This document shows, piece by piece, positions 1-7,200 of a stretch of 12,343 nucleotides of DNA (positions are counted from its first letter, which is position 1; every line of letters begins with the position of its first letter). Source of the DNA: a candidate division Zixibacteria bacterium RBG_16_43_9 (GTDB lineage Bacteria; Zixibacteria; MSB-5A5; RBG-16-43-9); NCBI GenBank assembly GCA_001775355.1, contig MEWM01000022.1, positions 2,698-15,040 on the forward strand. Reading direction: 5' to 3'. Under the pieces are notes generated by a model. That model searched no databases. It had not been told where the DNA came from and saw nothing but the letters and a program-made list of their open reading frames with translations. The translations under genes and the position numbers were made by a program.

Positions 1-80
1 TTTAGCCTCACTCTGAGGCGACCTTAAAAGGTCGCACTACGACAGGAATATTAGGCGACCCTAAAGGATCGCACTACGGA
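1..80. repeat. REP-like hairpins upstream of the RAYT gene
   Basis: Three hairpins lie in tandem. The first is gcctca/tgaggc (5-10 and 14-19, loop ctc). The second is gcgacctt/aaggtcgc (18-25 and 28-35, loop aa), followed by actacga (36-42). The third is a one-mismatch version of the second (55-62 and 65-72), followed by actacg. Read on the - strand, the second and third are a GTAG tag next to a short-loop stem, which is the layout of REP sequences recognised by RAYT proteins. Positions 1-42 recur exactly at 671-712 on the other side of the transposase gene. The repeat may extend left of the window. Confidence 0.75.
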
Positions 81-93
81 AACATTAAAGAAA

Positions 94-585
94 ATGAGAA
101 AGAAAGTGTCACTCAAGTATCGGAAAAGAATAAGGTTGAAAGATTTTTCTTATAAAGGTTACTGGCGATATTTTGTTACGATTTCGACTAATTATCGAGA
201 ACTATATTTTGAAAATAAAGAAAATGTGGAATATTGTGTCAACATTCTTAGAGATGTCTCAGCTTCCCATAAGTTTAAAATTTTAGCCTATTGCTTTATG
301 CCTGATCACTTGCATCTCTTAATTGAAGGTGAAGAGGAGGATTCAGATTTTAGAAAATTTATGTCGGTTTTTAAGCAAAGGACAAATTTTCTTTTTAAAA
401 AGACGAAGGATGAGGCGCTATTTCAAGAAAATTATTATGAGCACGTTCTTAGGAAAGAGGAAGACACTATTCAGGTGGTGAGATACATCTTGAATAATCC
501 GGTAAGAAAAGAATTGGTTGCTGAATTTAGAGATTATCCTTTTCTTGGTTCTTTTGTCTATGATTTAAAGGAGTTATTTTCGTAG
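94..585 (+). CDS. REP-associated tyrosine transposase (RAYT), Y1/IS200-like family
   Basis: This is a 163-residue single-strand DNA nuclease of the Y1 transposase (HUH) superfamily. The HUH metal-binding motif is seen as H72-L-H74 within PDHLHLLIEG. The presumed catalytic tyrosine is Y131 in the segment RYILNNPVRKELV, the usual place in this family. Length and motif spacing suit a RAYT, the domesticated group that acts on REP hairpins, rather than a full IS200 element. REP-like hairpins with GTAG/CTAC tags flank it on both sides, and its TAG stop lies inside TCGTAGTG, which matches the inverted flank sequence. No strong ribosome binding site precedes ATG 94. The gene looks more A+T-rich than the genes downstream, compatible with acquisition. 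The frame is intact, so it may be active; activity is inferred. Confidence 0.88.
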   Translation: MRKKVSLKYRKRIRLKDFSYKGYWRYFVTISTNYRELYFENKENVEYCVNILRDVSASHKFKILAYCFMPDHLHLLIEGEEEDSDFRKFMSVFKQRTNFLFKKTKDEALFQENYYEHVLRKEEDTIQVVRYILNNPVRKELVAEFRDYPFLGSFVYDLKELFS

Positions 586-734
586 TGTGTCACTCCGTTG
601 AAGGGTACAAGCCTCGCTAAAGGCGATCTTGAAGGAGCCGACCACCAAGAGAGGAAAAGTAGGGCGAGGCTTTAGCCTCACTCTGAGGCGACCTTAAAAG
701 GTCGCACTACGATAAATAAGAAGGTGATTTCACT
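586..734. repeat. REP-like repeat downstream of the RAYT gene (exact copy at 671-712)
   Basis: Positions 671-712 are identical to 1-42, including both hairpins (675-689 and 688-705) and the actacga tag (706-712). Between the RAYT stop and this copy, gcctcgc (611-617) is inverted at gcgaggc (664-670). The sequence tcgtagtg just at the RAYT stop matches the reverse complement of the tag, so the gene is flanked by inverted as well as direct copies. The region ends 22 nt before the clpB remnant. Confidence 0.75.
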
Positions 735-968
735 ATGAGACTTGATAAACTAACTCAAGGGTCGCAGGAGGCTCTGCAATATGCTCAGGAATTTTTAGCC
801 CGGCAGGGTTATGAACCCTCGTTTGGAGCACGTCCTTTAAAACGGGTGATGCAAAGGTATGTCTCTCAGCCGTTAGCTAACGAGATTTTGAAAGGAAAAT
901 TCAGAGAAGGAGATAAGATTAAAGTTGACTTGAAAGGGGAGGAGATTATATTTAGCAGGATTGGATGA
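735..968 (+). pseudogene. clpB: Internally deleted clpB remnant (N-terminal tip fused in frame to C-terminal end)
   Basis: This 77-codon ORF joins both ends of the ClpB disaggregase. Residues 1-18 (MRLDKLTQGSQEALQYAQ) match the start of ClpB, as in the MRLDRLT opening of the E. coli protein. From about residue 19 (EFLARQGYEPSFGARPLKRV onward) it matches the end of the second AAA+ domain, including the GY(D/E)P..GARPLKR motif and the terminal PLA..IL.G....GD segment. The roughly 780 residues between, including both ATPase modules, are absent. A normal start with aaggtg at 721-726 and a normal stop remain, so a small product could be made, but it could not hydrolyse ATP. It lies just downstream of the RAYT/REP cluster, which may have promoted the deletion. 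An assembly chimera is the main alternative. Confidence 0.82.
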
Positions 969-1009
969 TTTTTGCTGTAGTTGTATTACTGTAGCACCCG
1001 TAGGGCAAT

Positions 1010-1074
1010 GCGACCCTGTCCTACCCTACGGGGGCTTGCTCCGGATCCGTAATAGGAAAAGGGTCGCGCTACGA
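1010..1074. repeat. REP-like inverted repeat with CTACGA tag
   Basis: The arms gcgaccct (1010-1017) and agggtcgc (1060-1067) enclose a 42-nt loop that itself holds the near-palindromic acccgtaggg and accctacggg. The right arm is followed by gctacga (1068-1074), matching the tag beside the REP hairpins at 1-42 and 671-712. It fills most of the gap between the clpB remnant and the lipoprotein gene. Confidence 0.6.
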
Positions 1075-1096
1075 AAAAATAAGAGGACAAAAGAGA

Positions 1097-1681
1097 ATGA
1101 AAAAACAAACTCTGTTAATCGGGGTCATCTTCGGGATAGCAGTCTTAATGTCTAATTGCGCAAAAAAAAGCGAACAGGTTTTGAATCAGGAAGCGAAGAA
1201 AGCCTTAGAGGAGAAAAATTATAAAGAGGCAGTGAATATCTTCGACCAGCTTATTCGGGCTTATCCTAAAAGCCCGGATGCTCCTAAATCCTATTTCAAC
1301 CTGGGAATGGTATATTTTGGGAATCTGAATGACCAGAAGAAAGCTGAACAGGTCTGGGAAAGACTGGTAAGAAAATATCCAGGATTCGACCTGGAAAAGG
1401 AGTTTTTTGCTTGTGCTCAGGAGACCCAGGATCAGAAAGACCCACAACTGGCTATTAAGGTCTACGAGGAAATTCTAAATTACTTTCCTGCAAGTTCTAA
1501 CCGGGATAAGGCATCATTTTTAATAGGGTTTGTCTATTCCGAGCAGTTGAAGGATTATCCCAAAGCTAAGGAAGCCTTTGAGAAATTCATAAAAGAATAT
1601 CCCCAGAGTGATCTGAAAGATGATGCGGAGTTTATGCTACAAAATCTGGGGAGGGAGCCGGAGTTAGAAAAATCGAAGTGA
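1097..1681 (+). CDS. TPR-repeat probable lipoprotein (BamD/YbgF-like architecture)
   Basis: This 194-residue protein has a basic N-terminus (MKK), a hydrophobic segment (residues 6-18) and a cysteine at 21 in the sequence LMSNC. That looks like a lipoprotein signal, although asparagine just before the cysteine is unusual for a lipobox. The rest is helical TPR-type repeats, with cores such as AKKALEEKNYKEAVNIFDQLIRAYP, AEQVWERLVRKYPG, AIKVYEEILNYFP and AKEAFEKFIKEYP. The roughly 35-residue spacing and conserved A/Y/P positions are typical of periplasmic TPR scaffold proteins that help assemble outer-membrane or envelope complexes. The aagagga sequence at 1081-1087 supports the ATG at 1097. It stands alone between two repeat-rich gaps. 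Its precise partner cannot be deduced. Confidence 0.75.
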   Translation: MKKQTLLIGVIFGIAVLMSNCAKKSEQVLNQEAKKALEEKNYKEAVNIFDQLIRAYPKSPDAPKSYFNLGMVYFGNLNDQKKAEQVWERLVRKYPGFDLEKEFFACAQETQDQKDPQLAIKVYEEILNYFPASSNRDKASFLIGFVYSEQLKDYPKAKEAFEKFIKEYPQSDLKDDAEFMLQNLGREPELEKSK

Positions 1682-1748
1682 TTTCTGGTATCAAGGATAA
1701 CAGCCTGATGTCCGTTGCTACAAACCACGATCGTCGGGCTTGTAGTTG

Positions 1749-1835
1749 TGTAGCGGAAGGCCTCAAGGTCTTAGACTTCAGCCTTCCATTTTTCTTTTAT
1801 GCAGGGAATATGGAAACCTGAAGGTTTCCGCTACA
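1749..1835. repeat. Inverted pair of GTAG-tagged hairpins
   Basis: The unit is bounded by tgtagcggaa (1749-1758) and its exact reverse complement ttccgctaca (1826-1835). The left hairpin is ggaaggc/gccttcc (1755-1761 and 1781-1787). The right is ggaaacct/aggtttcc (1812-1819 and 1822-1829, loop ga). Each has a GTAG tag on its outer side, one per strand. This head-to-head layout resembles the BIMEs formed by paired REPs. Confidence 0.65.
1755..1799 (+). terminator. Possible Rho-independent terminator after the TPR gene
   Basis: The stem ggaaggc/gccttcc (1755-1761 and 1781-1787) is followed directly by atttttcttttat. The stem is extended by imperfect pairing inside the 19-nt loop (aaggtct against agactt). 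It lies 74 nt past the TPR gene stop. The same hairpin is half of a REP-like pair, so the terminator role may be incidental. Confidence 0.45.
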
Positions 1836-1844
1836 TTTTCAGTG

Positions 1845-1910
1845 CTGTCAGGTGTTACCACCTGACAGTGAGTAAGCTTTCAAATTGCGACAGGAGGTAA
1901 CTTCTGTCGC
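1845..1910. repeat. Paired tetraloop palindromes (TTAC then GTAA)
   Basis: The first palindrome is ctgtcaggtg/cacctgacag (1845-1854 and 1859-1868) with loop ttac. The second is gcgacaggag/cttctgtcgc (1887-1896 and 1901-1910, one G-T pair) with loop gtaa, after an 18-nt spacer. The first recurs exactly, in reverse orientation, at 11762-11785. Another TTAC-then-GTAA pair with a 15-nt spacer occupies 11723-11785. Confidence 0.75.
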
Positions 1911-1924
1911 CACAGTCGAGGATA

Positions 1925-1950
1925 CGTCGGGCATAAAGCCCGACGCTACA
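1925..1950. repeat. REP-like hairpin with CTACA tag
   Basis: A perfect 8-bp stem cgtcgggc/gcccgacg (1925-1932 and 1938-1945) with loop ataaa is followed at once by ctaca. On the - strand this reads TGTAG next to the stem, as in the other tagged hairpins of the window. A related half-copy, cgtcgggcttgtag, lies near 1732-1745. Confidence 0.6.
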
Positions 1951-2008
1951 AATTCTCACCCCTTCCTTACAAAGGAGAGGGAATTTTTATCTCCCTGCTC
2001 TCAAAGCA

Positions 2009-2055
2009 GATGTTATCATCCGCTCTTTTCTCTGCTGGATGATAACATCCAGCAG
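2009..2055. repeat. Two mutually exclusive hairpins upstream of dtd
   Basis: The segment gatgttatcatcc (2009-2021) pairs perfectly with 2037-2049 (13 bp, 15-nt loop). The overlapping segment ctgctggatg (2032-2041) pairs perfectly with catccagcag (2046-2055) around an ataa loop, the same 10-bp-plus-tetraloop design as the palindromes at 1845-1910. Only one of the two structures can form at a time. They end 37 nt upstream of the putative dtd -35 box, so they probably lie outside the dtd transcript. Confidence 0.6.
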
Positions 2056-2091
2056 GAGCAAAGCTTGATTTACTGCCTCTATAGTTTTTTA

Positions 2092-2121
2092 TTGACAAGT
2101 AGGGATATTTCTTTTTATTAT
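2092..2121 (+). promoter_or_regulatory. Sigma70-type promoter for dtd
   Basis: A consensus -35 box TTGACA (2092-2097) is followed after 18 nt by TATTAT (2116-2121), one mismatch from the consensus -10. Transcription would start near 2128, giving a short leader with AAGGAG at 2136-2141 before the TTG start of dtd at 2147. It is the clearest promoter in the window. Confidence 0.65.
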
Positions 2122-2146
2122 CCTTGAAAAATCATAAGGAGTAGTT

Positions 2147-2593
2147 TTGAGGGTTGTGCTTCAGAGGGTGAGGGATGCATCAGTCGAGGTTGAGGGAAAG
2201 ATAGTTGGACAGATTGGCAAAGGGATGGTTCTGCTGCTTGGGGCTACGATTGGAGATAGCGAAAAGGAGGTCGTTTACTTAGCGGATAAGTGTGCCAACT
2301 TACGGATCTTCGAGGATGCTCAAGGGAAGATGAACCTTTCGGTTCAGGAAATTGGAGGAGAGATTTTAGTCATATCCCAGTTCACTTTATATGGTGATAC
2401 CAGGAAAGGTCGGAGACCGAGTTTTACTGAAGCGATGGAACCTAAAGAAGCGGAGAGACTGTATCTGATGTTCATAGATTATCTTAAAGAGAAAGGGTTG
2501 AGGGTGGAACAGGGGGTTTTCGGGGCTAAGATGCTGGTTAAGATTTTCAATGATGGGCCGGTGACTTTTATTTTAGATAGTAAGGAGAAATGA
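2147..2593 (+). CDS. dtd: D-aminoacyl-tRNA deacylase
   Basis: This enzyme hydrolyses D-amino acids (and glycine mischarged on tRNA-Ala) from tRNA, protecting translation in the cytoplasm. The 148-residue length is standard. The N-terminus RVVLQRV..ASVEVEG, the active-site segment [17 protein letters not shown] (residues 77-93, with T80 as the conserved threonine) and the Gly-cisPro motif NDGPVT (135-140, G137-P138) are all present. The start is TTG at 2147, chosen because it gives the family's usual (M)RVVLQRV opening and sits 5 nt after AAGGAG (2136-2141). A sigma70-type promoter lies just upstream. It appears to be transcribed alone or to read into maf across a 169-nt repeat-bearing gap. 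Confidence 0.95.
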   Translation: MRVVLQRVRDASVEVEGKIVGQIGKGMVLLLGATIGDSEKEVVYLADKCANLRIFEDAQGKMNLSVQEIGGEILVISQFTLYGDTRKGRRPSFTEAMEPKEAERLYLMFIDYLKEKGLRVEQGVFGAKMLVKIFNDGPVTFILDSKEK

Positions 2594-2601
2594 TATTCGC
2601 A

Positions 2602-2626
2602 AGGGGTGGAGCTCACATCCACCCCT
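2602..2626. repeat. Hairpin downstream of dtd
   Basis: A perfect 9-bp stem aggggtgga/tccacccct (2602-2610 and 2618-2626) with loop gctcaca begins 8 nt after the dtd stop. No T run follows, so it is not a classical intrinsic terminator. It could still protect the 3' end of the transcript or slow polymerase. Confidence 0.45.
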
Positions 2627-2633
2627 GCGTGAT

Positions 2634-2722
2634 GTCATTCTGAGTCCGCAGGACGAAGAATCTGTCGGACTTAACCTTGAAGGAGATTCTTCGGTCGTCC
2701 ATTTGGACTCCCTCAGAATGAC
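2634..2722. repeat. Composite inverted-repeat element (GTCATTCTGAG family), full copy
   Basis: The ends gtcattctgag (2634-2644) and ctcagaatgac (2712-2722) are perfect inverted repeats, and gaagaatct/agattcttc (2655-2663 region and 2684-2692) form an inner pair. Each half also folds alone: attct/agaat with tip gtccgcaggac on the left, and a tip gtcca-tt-tggac (2697-2708) on the right. Related copies lie at 9429-9512 and, as separated halves, at 11120-11154 and 11169-11207. There is no coding capacity; it behaves like a MITE- or BIME-type repeat. Confidence 0.75.
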
Positions 2723-2762
2723 TAAGAAGAATGGATATAAACGGTGAAATAATAGTGAAACT

Positions 2763-3359
2763 ATGAGTTCTGATCTTACAAAACTTTTAAATGGGAAAAA
2801 ATTCGTTTTAGGTTCGAGTTCTCCCCGACGAGCAGAGCTGTTGAGAAAAGCAGGGATAAATTTCGTGGTCGTAGTTCCGGAAAACATCAACGAAGAGCAG
2901 GTCTCATCTGACCCGGTCTCACATGTGTTAGAGCTATCCAGGAAAAAGGCAGAAAACGTTGCGAAAAAAGTAAGAGACAGTATAATCCTGGGAGCGGATA
3001 CGATTGTAGTTTTAAATGGTGAGATACTGGGCAAACCGAAAGATTCAGAAGAAGCTTTTAAGATGTTAAAAAAACTAAGTGGCAAAGAGCATAAGGTCTA
3101 TACTGGCATCTCGCTTGTGGATAAGAAGGAGGGAAAAACCTTAAGTGGTTATCAACTCACTAAAGTAAAATTCAACCAACTAAAGGATAAGGAAATAAAA
3201 GATTACATTGACACAGGTGAGCCTTTAGATAAGGCGGGTGCTTATGGGATTCAAGGGATGGGGAATTTCCTGGTGGAGAAAATCGAGGGGGACCTGGATA
3301 ACGTCATCGGTCTGCCCTTGAGAAAGTTAGAGGAGCTTTTGATAAAAATCAGAAACTGA
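2763..3359 (+). CDS. maf: Maf family nucleoside triphosphate pyrophosphatase, probable dTTP/UTP type
   Basis: Maf proteins hydrolyse non-canonical or excess nucleoside triphosphates to monophosphates and have been linked to septum control. The 198-residue product shows LGSSSPRRAELL (16-27), GADTIVV with presumed catalytic D79 (77-83), the KP motif (91-92), YTGISL (113-118) and AGAYGIQG (158-165), ending with NVIGLPL. GAYGIQG points to the YhdE-like dTTP/UTP subgroup rather than the YceF subgroup. No strong ribosome binding site precedes ATG 2763. The protein has about ten residues before the usual KFVLGSSSPRR opening. It precedes rodZ by 12 nt, so the two are probably co-transcribed. Confidence 0.93.
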   Translation: MSSDLTKLLNGKKFVLGSSSPRRAELLRKAGINFVVVVPENINEEQVSSDPVSHVLELSRKKAENVAKKVRDSIILGADTIVVLNGEILGKPKDSEEAFKMLKKLSGKEHKVYTGISLVDKKEGKTLSGYQLTKVKFNQLKDKEIKDYIDTGEPLDKAGAYGIQGMGNFLVEKIEGDLDNVIGLPLRKLEELLIKIRN

Positions 3360-3371
3360 GCGAGGGATAAG

Positions 3372-4190
3372 TTGGAAAACTTAGGTTCATTCCTCAAGGA
3401 GAAGAGGAAAGCTAAAGGGTTAAGCTTAGAACAGGTCTCAGAGGAGCTAAGGATTAAACTGAGCTTCTTAGAAGCTCTGGAAGAGGAAAAAGACGAGCTA
3501 CTGCCTGCGCCGCTTTACAAAAAGATTTTTCTCAAAGCTTATGCAGATTACCTGGGCTTGAATTTTGAAGAGATTTTGAATAAGTTCTCAGTTGACGGAT
3601 CAAAAATTAGGGAAAAGGAAGACACCATTTCTGCACCTCCAGTCAAAAAAGAGGTACAAACATCAGAGCAAATGACCGGAAGAAAAGGGAAAATAAATTA
3701 TAATTCCTGGCTGGTGCTGGCTGGTATATTGTTAGGAGTAATAATTATCCTGCTATTTATAATGCATCAACAAATCTATAAGTATGATAAAGACACCAAA
3801 ATAAGGACAAAAGAAGCCAGACTGGGTCCTTCTCTTCCTGTGCCGGATACTGGAAAATTAGAACCCAGACCTGCAAAAAAGGAAGAGGTCAAAAAAATCC
3901 CCTCTCAACCAAAGGGGATGACCCTGAGGTTAGAAGGGCTGGACAGGACCTGGGCAATGGTGATCGGTGACGGAGACACGCTCTTCACAGGCTTCATCAA
4001 AAGCGGAACGCAGGTTGAGTATCAAGCCCAGGACTATTTTAAGCTCACCTTCGGCAGGGCCTGGGCAGTCAAAGGCTACCTTAACGGAGAAAAGCTTAAG
4101 TCTTTTGGGTCAAAAGGTAAGAGCATCTTCGGGCGGGAGATCAGCAAAAATAATTACGGAGATTTCTTAGATACCACAGCAACAGAATGA
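3372..4190 (+). CDS. rodZ: RodZ-like cell-shape protein (HTH, membrane helix, DUF4115)
   Basis: RodZ links MreB filaments to the inner membrane and supports rod-shape cell-wall synthesis. The 272-residue protein has the expected order: an HTH_25 domain (residues 3-72, with LGSFLKEKRKAKGLSLEQVSEELRI), a charged linker, one transmembrane helix (about 112-131, WLVLAGILLGVIIILLFIM), a Pro/Lys-rich linker and a C-terminal DUF4115-type domain (about 183-258, starting MTLRLEGLDRTWAMVIGDGD). The TTG at 3372 follows gaggga (3362-3367) and gives the typical LGSFLKEKR opening. It lies between maf (12 nt before) and smc (42 nt after), apparently in the same operon. Some short RodZ-like proteins act only as membrane-bound regulators, so the shape role is inferred from domain order. 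Confidence 0.87.
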   Translation: MENLGSFLKEKRKAKGLSLEQVSEELRIKLSFLEALEEEKDELLPAPLYKKIFLKAYADYLGLNFEEILNKFSVDGSKIREKEDTISAPPVKKEVQTSEQMTGRKGKINYNSWLVLAGILLGVIIILLFIMHQQIYKYDKDTKIRTKEARLGPSLPVPDTGKLEPRPAKKEEVKKIPSQPKGMTLRLEGLDRTWAMVIGDGDTLFTGFIKSGTQVEYQAQDYFKLTFGRAWAVKGYLNGEKLKSFGSKGKSIFGREISKNNYGDFLDTTATE

Positions 4191-4200
4191 AGGAGTTTTT

Positions 4201-4251
4201 TTGAGCAACGGGTTTAGAAAAGAGGAGGTCAATTGTATTTATCCAAGTTAG
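4201..4251 (+). CDS. Possible 16-residue leader peptide overlapping the smc start
   Basis: A TTG at 4201 follows AAGGAG (4190-4195) with a 5-nt spacer, the same geometry as the dtd start. It opens a frame reading MSNGFRKEEVNCIYPS and stops at 4249-4251, 19 nt inside smc in a different frame. The ribosome would have to pass over the smc Shine-Dalgarno (AGGAGGT, 4223-4229), so translation of this ORF could couple rodZ and smc or modulate smc initiation. It is short, and chance cannot be excluded. Confidence 0.25.
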   Translation: MSNGFRKEEVNCIYPS

Positions 4252-7200
4252 AGATATTAGGTTTCAAGTCTTTTCCCAACAAAACCGAATTTGTTTTTAA
4301 CCAGGAGATAACTGCTATAGTTGGCCCGAACGGATGCGGGAAAACCAATATCTTGGATGCGATTCGCTGGGTCCTGGGAGAACAAAGGACCTCCCTTTTA
4401 AGAGGCGAAAGAATGGAGGAGGTCATCTTCAACGGGACCAAAGAGCTGAAACCTTTAGGGATGGCAGAGGTCTCGCTGGTCATAGAGAATAACCAGGGTA
4501 TACTTCCTACCGAATACCAGGAAGTGCAGATCACCCGGCGTCTTTTCCGCTCTGGAGAAAGCGAGTATCTTTTAAACAAAAAGAGTTGCAGGCTAAAAGA
4601 TATCATCGATTTATTTCTGGATACCGGAATGGGGACCCATGCTTACTCGGTGATCCAGCCGGAGATGGTCGAGTCAATCCTCTCGAACAAAACCGAAGAC
4701 AGGAGGTTTTTATTTGAGGAAGCCAGTGGCATCTCCAAATATAAACACCGGAAAAAAGAAGCCTGTCGAAAATTAGAAAGCACGGAAAACGACCTTCTGC
4801 GTCTGAAGGATTTAACCGCAGAAGTGGAAAGGCAGGTAAATTCACTGAAAAGACAGGTAAGGAAAGCAGAAAGATTTAAGAAATTATCCCAGGAGCTGAA
4901 AGACCGGGAGCTGAAAGCCAGTAAAACCGAGTATGATTCCCTGTGGGAGAAAGAAGGTCAACTGGAGACAGGACTAGAGGAAAAAGAGGAAGAAAGAGTG
5001 GCTCAGAAGGCAAAACTGGCAGAGTTGGAGCTGAAAAGCGAAAAGCTGAAATTAGATTTGACTCAGGTTGAGAAAAAGTTCTTCTCCTCGCAGAGGGAGT
5101 TAGAAGAGCGTCTTGAAGCTTTGCGCACTCTGGAAAAGGAAAATGCTCTGAATAAGGAAAGAGTCCTCAACTTACAGGAAAACCAGAAGAGACTGGGAAA
5201 AGAGATAGAGGAGAATCTCTCCCGCAGAGAGACGATCAGATCGGAGATAATAGAGAAAGAGGAAAAATCCAGAGAGGTAATAGAAAAGATAAGGTCCGTG
5301 GAAAAAGAACACGAATCTAAAGAAGAAGAGCTTAAAGTTCTGGATGACAGGTTGAGAAATTGCAAAGAGAAAATCGCCTCACTTAATACCCAGCTTTCAG
5401 AGGTCAATAAATTACTGCATCAGTCAGAATTAGAAGAACAAAATTACAGACTGCAGTTGGATGAGCTGGAAAAAAGGAAAACCTCTCTGGAGGAGGAGGA
5501 GAAAAACCTTCTCAGTGCTCTACAGACGGTCCTCAGGGAAAAAGAAGCTCTAAAAGAGTCGAGTCATTCTGTAAAGAATTCCCTGGAAGATAAATCAAGA
5601 GAGAGGTTGGCTCTTCTGGCTAAATCAGAAAAGACACATAAGACCATCGAAACCCTGATTGATCAGAAAAATGAAAAAGAGAAGACTAAAAGCTCACTTC
5701 AGGCTAAATTTGAGCTTCTCCGGGATATGGTGGAGCATTATGAAGGGTATCAGGCCGGGGTCAGGGAAATCCTGAGTCAAAAAGAAAGAATTCCTGGACT
5801 TATCGCACCTGTTGCCAGTCTCATAAACGTGGAGAAAGAATATCTGACTGGCATAGAATCAGCTTTGGGAGAGTCTGCCCAGTTTATACTTTCACAGGAT
5901 TTCGACTCAGCCCGCAAAGGAATTGAGCTCTTAAGAGAAGAGAAAAAAGGAAGGGCGACTTTCATCGTCTTAGACCGGTTCAGGGAAATAAATTTTGAGC
6001 CGGCAAAAGACAAGTTGGAAGGTAATGGGATTAAAGGCTGGGCAAAAGAGTTTGTAAAATGCAAAAAAGAATATGAGCCAGTCATAGATTTTCTTTTAGG
6101 CAGAATTGCACTGGTTGACTCGCTTTCAAATGGGATAGAATTAAGTTCAAAGTTAGGTCAACAGTACGGAGTGGTTACTCTGGATGGACAGGTGATAAAA
6201 GGTGGTAAGATAGTCGAAGGTGGCTCAGAAAAAGAGATATTCTTAGTTGGCAGAGATGAAGAGCTGAATGGGATCACTCGAGGACTTGCCTCTCTTGAAG
6301 ACGAGCTGGCCAATTTGATTAATGGAATACAGGTTAAGGAAAAAGAGAAGTCTGATTTATCCTTTTCGCTTTCTGATTTAGACCGGAGGATGGAAGAAGA
6401 GAAAACAAGATTCAAAAATTTTGAGCTGGATTTAGCCCGGCAGGAAGAGCTTGAAAAAGGGTTGAACCAGAGACAGGAAATCATTCAACAAAAAAAAGCT
6501 GAGATTTCTCAGGAGCTTGCAACTTTAAAAGAAAAGGAAAGGGATTTGAAATCAGGCGACCTGAGGGAGAGAAGAAATGTTTTAGAGCAGGAATATGAAA
6601 TGCAGGAAGAGGAATTAAAAAGGTCGGAGACTGAAAAGGAAAATTCCTATTTGAAGCTGAACCAGTTGAGGATTGAGCTGGTTAGCCTGCAGGGTAAGGA
6701 GGAGCAGATAAAGAACGAAACCGAAAGGTTAAAAGACCTGGACCTGGATCTGTTATCAGATGAGGAGTCAAAAAGGAAGGAATCAGAAGCTTTAAATTCA
6801 GGGATAGAGGAGCTTAATCGAAGAATTGATGAACAAAAGTCAGAGTTAGAGAGAAGAGAAAAAAGCAGAGTGGAAAAAGAAGAGCAGGCAGAGAGCTGCC
6901 AGCAGGAGCTGGAGCGGATTCAGCCCCAGCTTGCTTCCTTGGAAGAGGAGCTTAAATCAAAACGAAAGATAAAAGAGGAATTGCAGGAAATCCTCCACCG
7001 GTTAGAGCTGGAAAAATTAGAGGTAACCACTGTCAGGGAAAATCTAAAAAAGAAAATCTGGGAGGAACAGGAGAAAGACCTGGAAAAGGCGGAGGGGCTG
7101 AGCGAGGAGGAGAAGAAGGAGTTTGAGAGTTATCCTCAGAGGATAGCTGAGCTGAAGGAGAAAATAAAAGAACTGGGACCGGTCAACCTTTTAGCTTTAG

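Noticed and set aside
961..1155. 64-codon + strand reading frame between the clpB remnant and the TPR gene
   Set aside because: It crosses a REP-like inverted repeat and overlaps the start of the TPR gene in another frame. The product is basic and low in complexity, with no family resemblance.
1885..2127. 80-codon + strand reading frame in the hairpin-rich gap before dtd
   Set aside because: It runs through several palindromes and the dtd promoter, and its translation shows no domain features.
1682..2146. A CRISPR array in the repeat-rich gap
   Set aside because: The repeats are palindromes of different sequence with irregular spacing; there are no constant repeats with unique spacers and no cas genes nearby.
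2573..3085. 170-codon - strand reading frame opposite maf
   Set aside because: It is antisense to the conserved maf motifs and the inverted-repeat element. maf on the + strand explains the sequence.
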